From NCBI GenBank assembly GCA_951802195.1, contig OX637634.1:744001-808000 (forward strand): a stretch of DNA of 64,000 nt, written 5' to 3'. This DNA comes from Tausonia pullulans. Taxonomy: Eukaryota; Basidiomycota; Tremellomycetes; Cystofilobasidiales; Mrakiaceae. Shown one piece after another: positions 13,915 through 24,941 of the stretch (within the stretch, counting starts at the first letter, position 1; every line of letters starts with the position of its first letter). The position numbers and the translations under genes were made by a program. Below the pieces are notes generated by a model. The model saw only the letters and a program-made list of their open reading frames with translations. It did no database searches and was not told where the DNA came from.

Positions 13915-14279
13915 GGGCGAGGCCGGTAAAGACAGGGAAGGCGGTGGTAAGCGCATGCGCCAACCACGAGGCTGCGGGTGCAACTGTGCTGACCTCTGGA
14001 GGGCGACGAGAAGTGAGTGAGCGAGAAGGGGAGACGGCCGGAGCTGAGCCGGGAGGAGAATGGAGAAGGCGGGAGGCGGGAGAGAGGTAGAAGGTGGTTG
14101 TTGGGAGTGAGAAGGAGGAATGAAGTGACCAACTCGACATCAATGTGAACGGACGGGTCGATTCGTGTTCCGCCAGCGCCTCCTCCCACCTGGCGCTCCA
14201 TTTCAAAGCGTTCGTCGATAAGGATTCCCTCGTCGGAGCGCCTTCTTTCACATTCCTCCGGAGTCCTTCCCTTCGGCAT
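13915..14279 (-). other. Possible extra exons upstream of MEP2
   Basis: On the reverse strand two stretches read like protein: one with EECERRRSDEGILIDERF followed by VGGGAGGTRIDPSVHIDVEL (about 14275-14130), then, after a CT-rich GT-AG intron candidate, STVAPAASWLAHALTTAF and PVFTGLARPAG (about 14000-13910). They end just before the MEP2 leader. They could be a small separate gene, or 5' exons giving the transporter an N-terminal extension. No start codon could be fixed and no family is recognised. It may equally be chance. Confidence 0.25.
14217..14222 (+). promoter_or_regulatory. GATA-factor site (GATAAG)
   Basis: A GATAAG core, the binding sequence of nitrogen-responsive fungal GATA factors (AreA/Gat1 class), lies about 380 bp upstream of the MEP2 start codon. 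A second copy sits in the opposite orientation at 14416-14421. Placement upstream of an ammonium transporter makes it plausible, but six-base matches are common by chance. Confidence 0.4.
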
Positions 14280-14415
14280 AGAGACGGAAGCTGCCTATTC
14301 CTTGGTCTTTTGTCATTAATTGGGCAGCCAAGGATGCCTTACTCTGGGCGTTCCTCTCGTTTTTCAGCGACGCAGGCTCCTCGACAGAGCCAGGTGCGGG
14401 CGATGTGATGGTGAC

Positions 14416-14421
14416 CTTATC
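14416..14421 (-). promoter_or_regulatory. GATA-factor site (CTTATC)
   Basis: Reverse-orientation GATAAG core about 580 bp upstream of the MEP2 start, partner of the site at 14217-14222. Same caveat about chance occurrence. Confidence 0.35.
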
Positions 14422-15931
14422 TCGACTCGCGGCCAGCCGATCCTCTCCTCCCCTCTCAGCTCGCTCCGTCATTCCAGATTCGCGCTGTGACCTTCTGACA
14501 AGGGATCCAGGCGGAGCTCCTCTCCATGTCTCCGGATCTTCAGGCTGAACCTCTACCCTTTAGTCCACCCAGACGATACCTTGGGAGAGTTGAAGGATGC
14601 AAGCGATGAGCCTGGATGCTCCTTCCCCCCGTCCATTCCTCCCGCACGACACGCCACTTTTCTCGATGGCTCTTGGCGAGTCATCGCCGCCACAGCGTTG
14701 TGCTCATTTCAGTTGCGTCATAGCATAAGGAGAGAAGAACACCTAGATGCGTAGAATGATCAAAGGATGGAGGATAACGAGGTCCACTCCATTACTGACG
14801 TCCTCGTCTCGAGGGCTACGAGCCATGAATCGTCAGTCCAAAGAATATTCCGGCACCATGCGCGGGAGACAGGGATCAACAGCAATGGGAGACCCTTGTT
14901 TCATTCATGTCTTTGAGGAGGAGCACGTAGGTGAGGCGGCATTTGAAAGTTAACGAATCGGCAAGATAGGTGTTTGATGACTCTCGAGAAGGTCAGAGGA
15001 CGTCAGAAAAGCGGGCCGAGCTTGCCCTCGAGACAGCGGTTGACAGCATTGACAGGCTGGCATGGATGTGCAATGCAGACAGCCGACGGAGAGATTGTGT
15101 CTATGGGTGCGGAGTTGACCGTCGGCGGAGATCGGCATTCTATCTGAAGTTGTAAACTGTTAAGCTGAGCGAGATGGCTATGCAACTGTACGTCCGCAGA
15201 CTGTGTCCTAGACGGTCAGTGGACGGAACAGGTAGAGAGAGAAAGATAAATTGGAGTGGCAAATGGCGGAGTCCACAGCCAACGCCATCCATTCCGGGAG
15301 TGGCGCGCGCGCGAGTCTTCGCTCGCTTGCTATCATGCGAAAAGAGCCTCTTGCTAGACATCGGACAGATCTCTCGTCAGAACACGTGGCCCTGGCAAGG
15401 CAGTCCCACGAGAGAAATGCCCGTTGGTCTTATCTCGGCTGGGTAGCACCGCTGGAGATCCGCTGCATCCACCCGAGCATTTGCTGGTTTCCAACGAGTT
15501 CGTGCTCTGAAGAAGAGGAAGCTCCGGAATTGCTCAGGAGCAGAAAAACCGAGCAGGGAGAGCGGAGGGAGGAGATGATTTCAACCCGCATGGCCCGATC
15601 GACTGGGAGGACCTGTCTGGCAATCTCTGGGGATGTGAAATCATGGGATGGTTGACCCTTGCCCGCCAAGCCCGCAATCATGGGCACCGACCGACGAGAC
15701 GGAGAGACATGAGGCGAGCAGGCGCTGGAAAGTGGCGAGATGCGGGGAGGCGCGCTCAGGCTGGGCGGGCGGTCGCGCGGCCGCGGAGACGCCAGTCGAG
15801 GGAGGAAGCCAGCCGCCCTTTGACGTCAACCATCACCGACCCGCCTCACTTCCCATCCCGCCTAGAGGATCCACCCCCCGGTCCCTCAACCAACCACCTC
15901 ATCAAACCCCCTCCCTCACCCCCAGCCCGCA

Positions 15932-17633
15932 ATGGACTCCGCCACAACGCGCTCCCAGTCCCGGTCCCGGTCCCGTGGCCGCGAGCAGTTGGTCTCCACG
16001 GGTCGCGGTGGAGTCGGCAACATGCGTGCCCCCTCCGCGAACGGAGGCTCCGTCAGTCCCTCCCTTTATCGCCGACCCTTATCGCCCGTGACGGATGAAC
16101 ATCTCGTCCCTGGGGTTCATTACTGGACTCGAGGCTGGAGATCTCCTGCTTCCTTGCGGTCTTCGCTTGCTTCCCCTTGCAGCCGGGGAGTTGGGCAGGG
16201 CGCCGTCTCTTCGGGCGCGAGCCCGACCTAGCGCCCCGCTGTCGTCACGAACCTTCGCGTTGGTGCAGACACGATGCCCTGAGCGGCCATTGGCTGTCCG
16301 ATGCGTGGTCAGCGTTTCCTTGCCGTGCTGAGCCTGGTGTCGGCCTCGATTCCCCATCAATCACCCGCATATATCACGCTTTCAATCACCCCGATATCAG
16401 TCTGCTGACGCCATGCTGCCCTGCCTTGTTCCTCCGCTCCGCCCCTCCGCGAAACTCCTCCTTCCCACTTGCCCGTCCCTCGTTCCTTGCCTCTTTCCTT
16501 GTCTTGCTCCTTCACACGCATCTTCCTTCTTGACAGCGCGAGCCTTGCGACCGTTCTGCTGTCGACGAATTCGCTGAGCGTGGGCGTCACGCTACAATCT
16601 CGAGCCCCCCTCCCATCCCTCACGCTATCCACTCTGGTCAGTCAATAGTCGCATTGAATGCCTCCTACTTGCATAGAGCTCACACTCGCTCGACGTTCGA
16701 TAGGGCGCGGAGGAGCCGGCAATGTCCGCTCGCCGTCCCGCGACCCCGCCGATAGGGCGCGCGCTGCCGCTGAGGACGCGTGAGTCAGATTGGACACCGC
16801 CGCTCTTTGTTTGGTTCACTGCCCTGCAGTGCCTGCATCCATCACTAAGTCTCGTCTGACCCATCGTTTCGAATTATTGGCTCTCGTCTTTCAGCTACGA
16901 GGCCCAGCTCGTCCGCGAGCGCCGCGAGCGCGAGGCTGGACTTCCTCAGTCGACGGGTCGCGGTGGAGTTGGCAACATCGCCCGTTCGCGTTCTCGCTCG
17001 CGTGGGCCCGTCCCCGACGGGGAGGATTTCCACCACCATAATTCGTCGCTGCACAGCACGGGCAAAGGCGGGCTCGGCAACATGTACTCCGTCGGCGAGA
17101 GCAAGGAGGAACTTGCGAAGCTCCGCGCTCTCGACGAGGAGGACGAGGCCGTCCGGAGGAGCTACGAGAGGAGGCACGCTGACGACCCCGTCTTTTCGGG
17201 CAAAGGTCCGTCCCAGTGTTCACTGTTTGTAACTGCCGGATTCGCGAGTATAAAGACTGACTCTGCACGCAACACCCAGGCGGAGCGGGAAACTTCCATG
17301 TTCCCAATCATGCCACGCCTTCCTTCGTCTCGGACGGTATGTCGTCGCTTTCCATCGACTCGGACGCGACAACAGCTGCTGCCGAGCGCAAGGTACTCAC
17401 CCAACAGAACCATGGGCGGACCTCAGGTGCGTTTGTGTCTGCTTCATTCTTCGTCTAGCCATGGCTGATCACGTCTCCTGATTCCAGGCCGAGGAGGCGC
17501 TGGTAATTACATCCCGCCCAAGGAGCACAGCACCGAGCGTGGTCGTGGCGGACCCGAGAGCTTCGGTGGGCCTATGGAGAAGATCAAGAACATGGTTCGC
17601 AGCATGAGCCGGAGCCGTGAGAGGGATGACTAG
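15932..17633 (+). CDS. DUF3602 family protein with six GRGGAGN-type repeats
   Basis: Start MDSATTRSQSRSRSRGREQ leads into the first of six copies of the short motif that defines fungal DUF3602 proteins: TGRGGVGNM, GRGGAGNV, TGRGGVGNI, TGKGGLGNM, SGKGGAGNF and SGRGGAGNY. Between them lie charged, serine-rich linkers (DPADRARAAAEDAYEAQLVRERR; YSVGESKEELAKLRAL). The C-terminus is basic, MVRSMSRSRERDD. The whole protein is predicted disordered and hydrophilic; the family has no settled function. Introns split the first Gly of three motifs in the same phase (acceptors at 16704, 17280 and 17488). The first intron, about 600 bp up to 16703, is unusually long for this window and its donor, and any exon inside it, is unresolved. 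Confidence 0.85.
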
Positions 17634-20143
17634 AATGGCTCGCTCCCTTCCACCTACTACTCCTAGTCCCTTAGGTTCACTTGTTTCCGGGCCTCCCTTC
17701 TTACTCTCTTTCCCCCCTTAACTCTCTTTCTCCCCTTGCAGCCGCATGAGCTCGATCGAGATGGAGGACATCGGCACGTTGTTGCACTTACGTTGTATCT
17801 TTTTCCTCTCGTTTCGACTCCGTATTCCTTTGTCGTCCTTTTCTTGTCGGTGCGCCTATCTAGTGTAATGACGGTCATCCCCAGCCGCGCTGGCGGTACC
17901 TAGGAAGACAGACCTATCAGGATGCCACCGGACGCACGATCTCTCTCAGCCCACGATCTAGGATCGGGCCGAACCTTGACGTGTCGTTGTCTTACTGGTC
18001 CTTTTTGTGGCTAGTCACTCACACGTGGACATCAGCTTCCTTGCTCCTGGCGGCCGAGGAGACGGACTGGATCAACTCGCTGACGCGTTGTTGACTGCGC
18101 CGACCTATCCCCCCTGTTCGCTCACCTTCCTACGACCCCTCTCCGGGTCCGGTCTTCCCTTAACCGTTAAATCGCTTCTGCCGGCAACGGCAGTTTGCTC
18201 GTTCATCTTGTCTGTCAGGGCTGCACCGCTCAATATCTCGCCTGTCTGACCTTCCTGTATCATCAACGACCTACCCCCATTCGTTCCCTGTCGCCCAGCA
18301 TCCACCTTTGACGAGGAGAGCTGGCCTCTCTCTCGTCTTGTGCGACATTCTCCTGAATGAGCTCTAGCTTCCCTCCTTCAACCGAAGACGCTCCCTCATC
18401 CGGCCGTCCACTTCGCACATCAATTTCAAGCCAGAATGGCCCGAGCTGACCGCCAACGACAGCAGTCGTCTCCTCCTTCACCCAAACAGAGTTTGAAGTC
18501 AACGCGTCTCGCTTGGTCGTCCTTGGTGACTGACTGCCTTCCGTCACCCTTCTCCGTCTTCATGCTTGTCACCGACCACGGTCGCTCGCGTTTTCTCGTT
18601 GTTGCCAGCCACGACGACGGATCATGTTCCTCGAGATCTGACTCGCCGACATTCATCGTTCTCGACGATGCTCATGTCATCAGAGGCGGTTCTACCATGG
18701 TGAGGAGCTACGCTTTCGTGTTCTTGCCTAACCTCCGATGCCTTACGATGCCCTTTTTTACTGGTGGTACGAGACGCCGCTCATGAGTGGGGCCCATGGC
18801 ACACTGGCTCGCGCTCTGGAGAAGAGTTCTGGGCATGGGCGGGGTCTGGCTGGTGAGTCTTCGTCAGGTCGCTTCTGGTAGCGATGGCGGCGGGCTTTAG
18901 CGCTGATGCTGCGTGGGCCGGTGCGATGCGTGCGTAGTACCTGGAGTTTACGGCGCTCTCCATCCTCGCGCTGTAAGTCCCTCAATTCTTCTTCAATTGG
19001 GCGGCCTCATCTATGATTGCGAGGGAGGAGAGCCGTCAAGGGGAGGGAGAGGAAGAGGGAGAAGAAGTCAGGGTGGGCAACTGAGGTGGAGGTGGCGAGG
19101 GCGGACGGAGGACAGGATGCTTGCGGCTGCCCGGGGGAGCTGTAGCGGGCTCGGTTAGAGCGTCAGTGTCCCAGCTCTTCTTCCGTCGTGATCTCTCAGT
19201 TCTAACATGGGGAACCTATCAGGCCGAATCTCACCGTTTCCTTTGAGTGCTGCCTCAAGGATCCCTGGATGACAGTGGCCTCCGTCATGTCATGTCTGAG
19301 CGGCTGAGGAGTAACGCCCGCCGTCATTCGTTCGTCCTACTCACATCAAAAGTTCATGCTGATCGACGGGATTCCTCCCACAACTACGCTTCTGACGTCG
19401 CCCCTCAAGGAGGACGTTATTCCAAAGCCCTGGAGGAGGAGGAGGAAAGCTATCAGTCGGGGAGGACAACAGCCAGCGATACATGTGAGCCGTGTCCCCC
19501 ATCTCTCTCTCTCCATCTTGCGAAGCGCAAGGCATCGATCATGAGTCTGACACGGCGTCCGTCTCTTTCCTTAGTCGGCGTCTTTCCACCCAAGGCTCCC
19601 ACCAGCAGCCCCGGGAGACCTTTCCGGACGTCATTGAGCCTTTTCGTCGTCGTCCACACCTTGCACCGGCGCAGGAGATGAAGAGAGTTGCGTGGGAGTG
19701 TTCGCGGCCAACCGCTCCCCCCCCCCCCGGTTCCTCTTGTACTCCTCTTCTTCTTCTTTGCGTCGGGGACCCTATCTAACTCTCATCGCCTTCTCTCCAC
19801 ACTTCCTTCTCGGGTCCCAACGAGATCGAAGAAGAAGAGATTGAAGACATGAGCATATCCTCCTCGCTGGGCGGGGTGGTGGAAAGAGAGAGAAAGAAGG
19901 GGAGGGGGGAAGGGGGAGGGGGGGGGGGGGAATGAGGCGGAACTAAAAGAAAAAAAAAACGAAGCGAGACGAGAGTGAGAGAGGCTCTTTGTTGTTTTGA
20001 GGAGAGAAGAAAAGAGCATGTACAGAAGAGGACAAGTGAAAGCAAGATGCACGATGGGTAGATAGCTAACCACATGGGAACATGGGGAGGGGCATTACGG
20101 GTGTGGGATAATTGGACAGATCGAAGGGGGTACCGGGTTAAGC
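17634..20143 (+). other. Unresolved 2.5 kb; possible multi-exon gene of unknown function
   Basis: Between the DUF3602 stop and the glycogen synthase stop no family is recognised, but several plus-strand stretches look coding and end at good splice donors: RSRFLVVASHDDGSC and PTFIVLDDAHVIRGGSTM (about 18580-18702, donor GTGAGG); YWWYETPLMSGAHGTLARAL (about 18768-18852, donor GTGAGT); YLEFTALSILAL (about 18938-18973, donor GTAAGT); later LTVSFECCLKDPWMTVASVM (about 19225-19290), SHNYASDVAPQGGRYSKAL (about 19375-19433) and EIEEEEIEDMSISSSL (about 19820-19870). A candidate start is ATG 18357. I could not join these into one frame with confidence. It may be a real unannotated or fast-evolving gene. 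The end (19860-20143) is purine-rich and probably the glycogen synthase 3' UTR. Confidence 0.35.
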
Positions 20144-23100
20144 TCAGTTCCCTCCGTTAGCCGAGGCGCCCGATCCCGTCGCTCCACCATTATACTTCCC
20201 CAGGGCCTCATCCGCCTGGTTCAAATCCCTTTCCGTAAGCCTCAGCCCGCCCGACGGAGTGTTCGTTCCGCTCGCGGCGTTCGATGCCGCCCGGTCGCGC
20301 TTGAGGACAAGGGGGAAAGGGTAGTGGTCGTCGTCGTCGTCGTCGCCCTTGTCCGAGGACATGGAGTGCCAGAACTTGCCGCCGTTGTAGTCCGAGGTGC
20401 CGAGGTGCTGCATATCCTCGGTGAGAGTGCCCATGTCTGGAAGGAGGGGGAAGGGAGGGGTGTTCAGAGATATCACAAGAGAGAGGAGAAGGGGCTGTCA
20501 AGGGCTCACCTCCAGGCGTCATCGTGCCCGACCGGAAACGGGGCGACCCAGGCTCGGAGAGCGGGCGGCCAACCTTGTTGAGGCCTTCAAAGTCGGGCTC
20601 ATCATCGTCGAAGGACTAAGGGATGGGTAAGTGAGGCTCGTTAGGGAAAGGAAGAGATGACCCGTCATCCTCAATCGTGACTCACGTCCGGGTAGGCGCG
20701 CCTGAGGGCGAGTTGCCGAGCCTTCGCGTACTCGAGACCGAGCGACTTCCAGTCGAGGAGGTCCGAGAGCCGTTCCGTCCGGTTCCTTTGGTTGATCCGC
20801 TGGCGACGGGTCTTGGTGACGAAGGAGAACATCTGCTCGGCGAGCTGGTTGCACGAGTCCTCGACCGACTTCATCCGCCGGTCAACAATGTAGATGCCGT
20901 AGTCTTGCGAATTTTCGATGAGCTCGTCCATGAAGCAACCGAAGCCCGAGAGGTTGGTCGTGATCGAGGGGATACCCATAACGGTGCACTCGGCCGGGGT
21001 GCTGTGGGGGGTTTCGTGCTGGTCAGCAAATAGAAGCACCGAGCGCCCGAGAACATCTCGACTCACTAGCCCCAAGGCTCGTAGTACGACGGGAAAACGC
21101 CGAGATGGCAACCGCGGACAAAGTCCTCGTAGTCGAGGCCAAGGATCGGGTTGTTCGAGTTGAGGAATTCTGGGTGGAAGATGACCTTGACGCGGTCCGT
21201 CTTGCGGTTGAACAGCTGAACTCGCCGGATCTGGGTGAGGACTGGGTCGATACCGTCCTCGGCCATGTTGTGGGTGACGATTGGCGGGAGCGAGTTGCGC
21301 TTGAGGGCAAAGACGCGGCGCTTGAGGAGGATCCGGTCATCCTTGGAGAGGAGCTTGTCGTCAGAGAGGACCTCGGTTCCGTGCTCGCTGGGAAGGTGAT
21401 TTGGGGGGGGGGGGGGGGGGGGGGGGGAAAGAAGAAAAGGCGTCAGTCAGAGGACAGAATGATGATTAGAGAAAGAAAGTGAAGGGACTAACCCCGTGTA
21501 GCGGGCAGCGTGCTCAAAGAGCCTCGTGCCGACGCGCTCCTGGATCTCGGTGACCGTGTCCTTGAGCTGCTTGGTGACGGCTTGACCCTTGAGGGCCTCG
21601 ATCGTGTACGAATGCGTCGCGGCGGGCATGATAATGAAAGCGACGACAGTCACCTTAGAGCCCATCTTCTGAAGCATGTGGTTGAGCCGGGCGAGCGACT
21701 CGATGAACATGTCGACACCCTTGTTGCGGTACTCGTAGCGTCCCGCGGTGAAGAGGTAGAGCGTGTCGTCGAGATCAAAGTCGTAGTGGCCGTAGAAATG
21801 TCCGCGGATGAAGTCGTTGATCTTCTGCTTGGCGACGGCGTGCATGTTCTGGAACTCGTGCATCGCCGAGAACTTGGTGACATTGAGTCCGTTGGGAACA
21901 ACTCCGTCTGAGGTGAGGCGTCAGGAGCGGAACACTTTGGGAAGACTAGAGGGCGACGACTCACCAGGCTTGCGCTTGAGGAGGTGCTCCGACTCGTAGG
22001 CGGTAATGTGTGAGACCGTCGTAAAGACGTCGGCGCAGTGAGTCGCGGACCGCTCGATGCAGTATCGGTGGTAGATGCCGCGCTTGCCGGCCTCGTGATC
22101 AACGTCAAAGTACTGAAGGTTGTTGTAGAAGTCGACCGAGCCGGCACAGAGGTATCGACCGAGAAGGGTCGCGTGGGTCGTGAAGATGGTCGTCACATCA
22201 ATGTGGCGCTTGCGGCAGAGGGGGATGGCGAGACCGGCCTGCCACTCGTGGAAGTGGGCGATGACGGCGGACGAAGTGTGGTGGCTGACAAACTGTGAGG
22301 GTCAGGGGGAAAAGGGGATAGGTGTGGCGGGAAACGACAATGTCAGATGAAGCCCCAGAAGGAAGGTCTCTCTGCTTGACACGCTAAAGGCTGACCTCTC
22401 CAAGGAACCAAGCGACGAGGTAACCAAAGACGATGGTCTCGTTCGTCTCATGATCGTTCGCCGGCGATGGAATGCCGGCAATGTTCCAGAGGTCTGCCTT
22501 CCATTCGTCGAGGCTGGAGGTGAGACGGGGCGATGTCAGCTCAGCACCTGATGCTTCGAGTCTCTTGACAGACCACCTACCGGTCGTAGACCGAGCCAGT
22601 GTCAAAGAGAATGACGCGAGGGGCACCCTCGATGAGCCAGTTTCCGTAGATGAGCTTGACACCGCGGGCACGCATTGATGCGAGCGAAAGGGCTAGGGGC
22701 GACCCAGGCTCAGGCTCGACCGAGTCGACCTCCATCTGGAAAAGAGAATAATCAGGCAACAACGTCAGCGAGGGAGGATCAACCATCCATGAGGGAGAGC
22801 GCGAGAGTTGGGCGTGGGACGAAAGCATGCTTACAGGGGCCGACTGTTTGATGAAAGACAAGCGGACAAAAAAGCGTGGAGTCAGTGAAGGCGGCAGCTA
22901 ACGGAGCAAAACAAAGGACGACGAACCTTGTATGACAGGGGGCCAATGAGGGTATACCTCTTGCCGCTGGGGAGAGGAAAAGACGAAGGAGGGGGGGGGG
23001 GGGGGGGAAGGAGGAGACAAGATCAGTCAATGCAACTCGCGAGGGAAGAAGGTCCGGATTGAGCTCGCTCGCTCGCTCGCTCGCAGCAGCCATCGACGAC

Positions 23101-23875
23101 GATCGCCGGCACGACCATCGACTGGTTCAGACTAGAAAGCAGACCGCCTGCATCCGAGCCCACGATAGGGCCCAGCTGGGGTATAAAGATGCTGGGCGTG
23201 CAGGGTGGACGAGGCGGGGTACCTGGACGAGCCCCACCTGGTGACCGGGCCGACGAGTTTCGGGGGGCGAGGACAGTCGATGAGCCGGTCGAGGGATTAC
23301 GAGGAGAGAGAGTGCGAGCGCAAGGAAGCCAGCAGGAAGCGGTACATGGGGGAGGAAGAGCGCCCAGCCCGCGCTGGGCAGGCAGCCCGATGGCGGGGTC
23401 GAGGAACCGGTTTCGAGAGAGGGCGAGTTGATGGACGGGCGGGCTCGTGCGCGCGCGCACAAGCCGGACTCAGTCCTGGCCCACGCCCGCCGGGACAGCG
23501 ACCTGTCCAATCACTAGCCGACGCTCGCGGACCGGGTCCCGTGATGAGAGCAAGCAGGCAGGCAGCACTCACTACTCGGCACAGGTCACGGGAGCCTTGG
23601 TCTTGATGACGGTGTAGATTCCTCCGACTGAGCAAGAGGGCGAGGCGAGGCAGATTCACCGGACCGAATGTGCGCAGGGGGAGGCAAGGGGCACGAGGCA
23701 CGATGGATCCGGCGGAGAGAAGGAGGAAGAAGAGAAGGGCGTTTGGTCAACGTCATCATCTCGCCTTCCTCTCTGGCTCTGCCCGCCCGCACTCTCGCCA
23801 GGACGGACCTTTGTTGGCGACCTCCCATGCGCACTCGAAGAGCAGGGCGTCGTGGACGGAGCGTTGTTGGGCCAT
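20144..23875 (-). CDS. GSY1: Glycogen synthase (glycosyltransferase family 3)
   Basis: Reverse-strand exons start [22 protein letters not shown] (23875), then [18 protein letters not shown], the UDP-glucose-binding KVGGIYTVI-type loop, and [13 protein letters not shown]. Further on come [63 protein letters not shown] and the acceptor/donor block [18 protein letters not shown] with the catalytic glutamates of GT3 enzymes. The Arg-rich helix [19 protein letters not shown] is the glucose-6-phosphate and phosphoregulation site. The C-terminal tail is Ser/Thr-rich with TP and SP sites ([18 protein letters not shown]), where yeast enzymes are inhibited by phosphorylation. It extends glycogen from glycogenin primers in the cytosol. 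About nine introns; two contain long poly-C runs on the coding strand. Confidence 0.96.
21403..21427 (-). repeat. Poly-C (25 nt, sense strand) in glycogen synthase intron
   Basis: Twenty-five consecutive G on the plus strand, so poly-C in the transcript. It ends 13 nt before the intron's 3' splice site (exon resumes at EHGTEVLS), sitting where a polypyrimidine tract should be. Confidence 0.95.
22991..23007 (-). repeat. Poly-C (17 nt, sense strand) in glycogen synthase intron
   Basis: Seventeen G on the plus strand within the intron preceding the exon [13 protein letters not shown]; on the coding strand this is poly-C about 25 nt upstream of the acceptor CCCCAG. A (GCTC)5 tetranucleotide run lies nearby at 23063-23082. 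Confidence 0.9.
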
Positions 23876-24941
23876 CGCGAGGGGCCTGGATGGAAGAGAG
23901 GTGAAGGGACGGGGAGGGGAGGGGGCTGGCCGAGGGAGAGAACCGAGACCAAGAGGGGATGTGGGTGGGGCGAGGAGGAGAGCGCTGGCGGCTGGCGTGG
24001 GGACAAGTTCGATTGGGCAGGAAGGAGAGAAGGCAGGTGTGTGATGGTCAGCAGCAGGAAGGCGGCGATGGATGCGGACGGGCTGGGCGAGCGGGCGAGA
24101 GCAGGCGAGAGTGTGGGGGGGGGAGGGGGTTCCGGTTCCGGTGAGAGTGAGGGGTGAGGGGCAGCCAGCGTGAGGTGGTCCTCTCGAGGCCCATGATGGG
24201 CCTGGCACTGAGGGAGAGGAGAAACACGGCCGCGGGGCTTTCCTCTGTACCAGCGGAGCCCCTCGAGAGCAAGAACGGAGCAGAGAACGCAGGGTTCCGC
24301 CATCTCGCGGTCGTCGCTCGACTCGGAGCCCGCTGGCTCTGCTGCCTGCGGAGCCGGCTAGGGGACTGACCTGTCTGCGGGCGGAGGAAAGGGCGGTGGG
24401 GTGACGGCGGGGGGCGGGCTGCTGGGGCTGATGGTGGTCGAGGCGAAGGAGAGATGGGCGGGCGCTCGTCTGCTGGCTCGGACCAGCGGAGAACAGCAAG
24501 CCAGGCGCAGAGGCCCAGCCCGCGCCGCTGCATCGGCCCGCCGAAGACGTCACAGCGAGGAAAGGAAAGACTCATCCCATGTTCCTTCGTGACCCGGGTC
24601 GTTCTCGCCGTTCGCCCCATCTCGGCCCATCTCGCCCATCTCGATCTCGTCCTCGCCTCGCCGTCGAGTCGTCGGGTCGAGCTCGCCCTCGCTTTGCTAC
24701 GCCCCCATCGGCCCTCGCACCAGCGCGACGGAGACCAGAGAGGCAGCGAGCGAGCGAGCGAGCCTGTCAAGACAGCCGGAATGACGGGCGGTCGGGGAAG
24801 GCGGGTCCGCCAACACAATTCGCCGTCATGTATTTAGACAGGCACCCGCGCGCGCCGGTCTCTCCAGCCAACCGTCACTCTCGTCGTCTCTCGCCACCCC
24901 CGCGCGAGGCTCCCTCGAAGTACCTGAGCTGGAGCTTCGTC
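23876..24941. other. Divergent promoter region, glycogen synthase / unknown gene
   Basis: About 1.07 kb between two start codons. Very GC-rich and purine-rich on the plus strand (GGGGAGGGGAGGGGG near 23920, GGGGGGGGAGGGGG near 24115), with a short GCGA tetranucleotide run at about 24746-24762. No STRE cluster or TATA box stands out. Long open frames exist on both strands but look like GC-driven artefacts. Confidence 0.5.

Larger units (their letters stand above)
13837..15931. other. Long intergenic region upstream of MEP2 and DUF3602 gene
   Basis: About 2.1 kb between divergent starts. The MEP2-proximal part carries a reverse-strand stretch that could be coding (listed separately) and two consensus GATAAG sites. 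The middle (14480-15640) shows only short unconvincing frames on both strands. The last 100 bp before 15932 is CCTCCC/CCAACCACC-rich, like a leader. No TATA box or RNA gene recognised. Confidence 0.45.

Noticed and set aside
23656-24553. Long minus-strand frames of 200-260 residues upstream of glycogen synthase
   Set aside because: Pro/Ser/Arg-rich composition from GC-rich DNA; only the last part ([12 protein letters not shown]...) is real and belongs to glycogen synthase exon 1.
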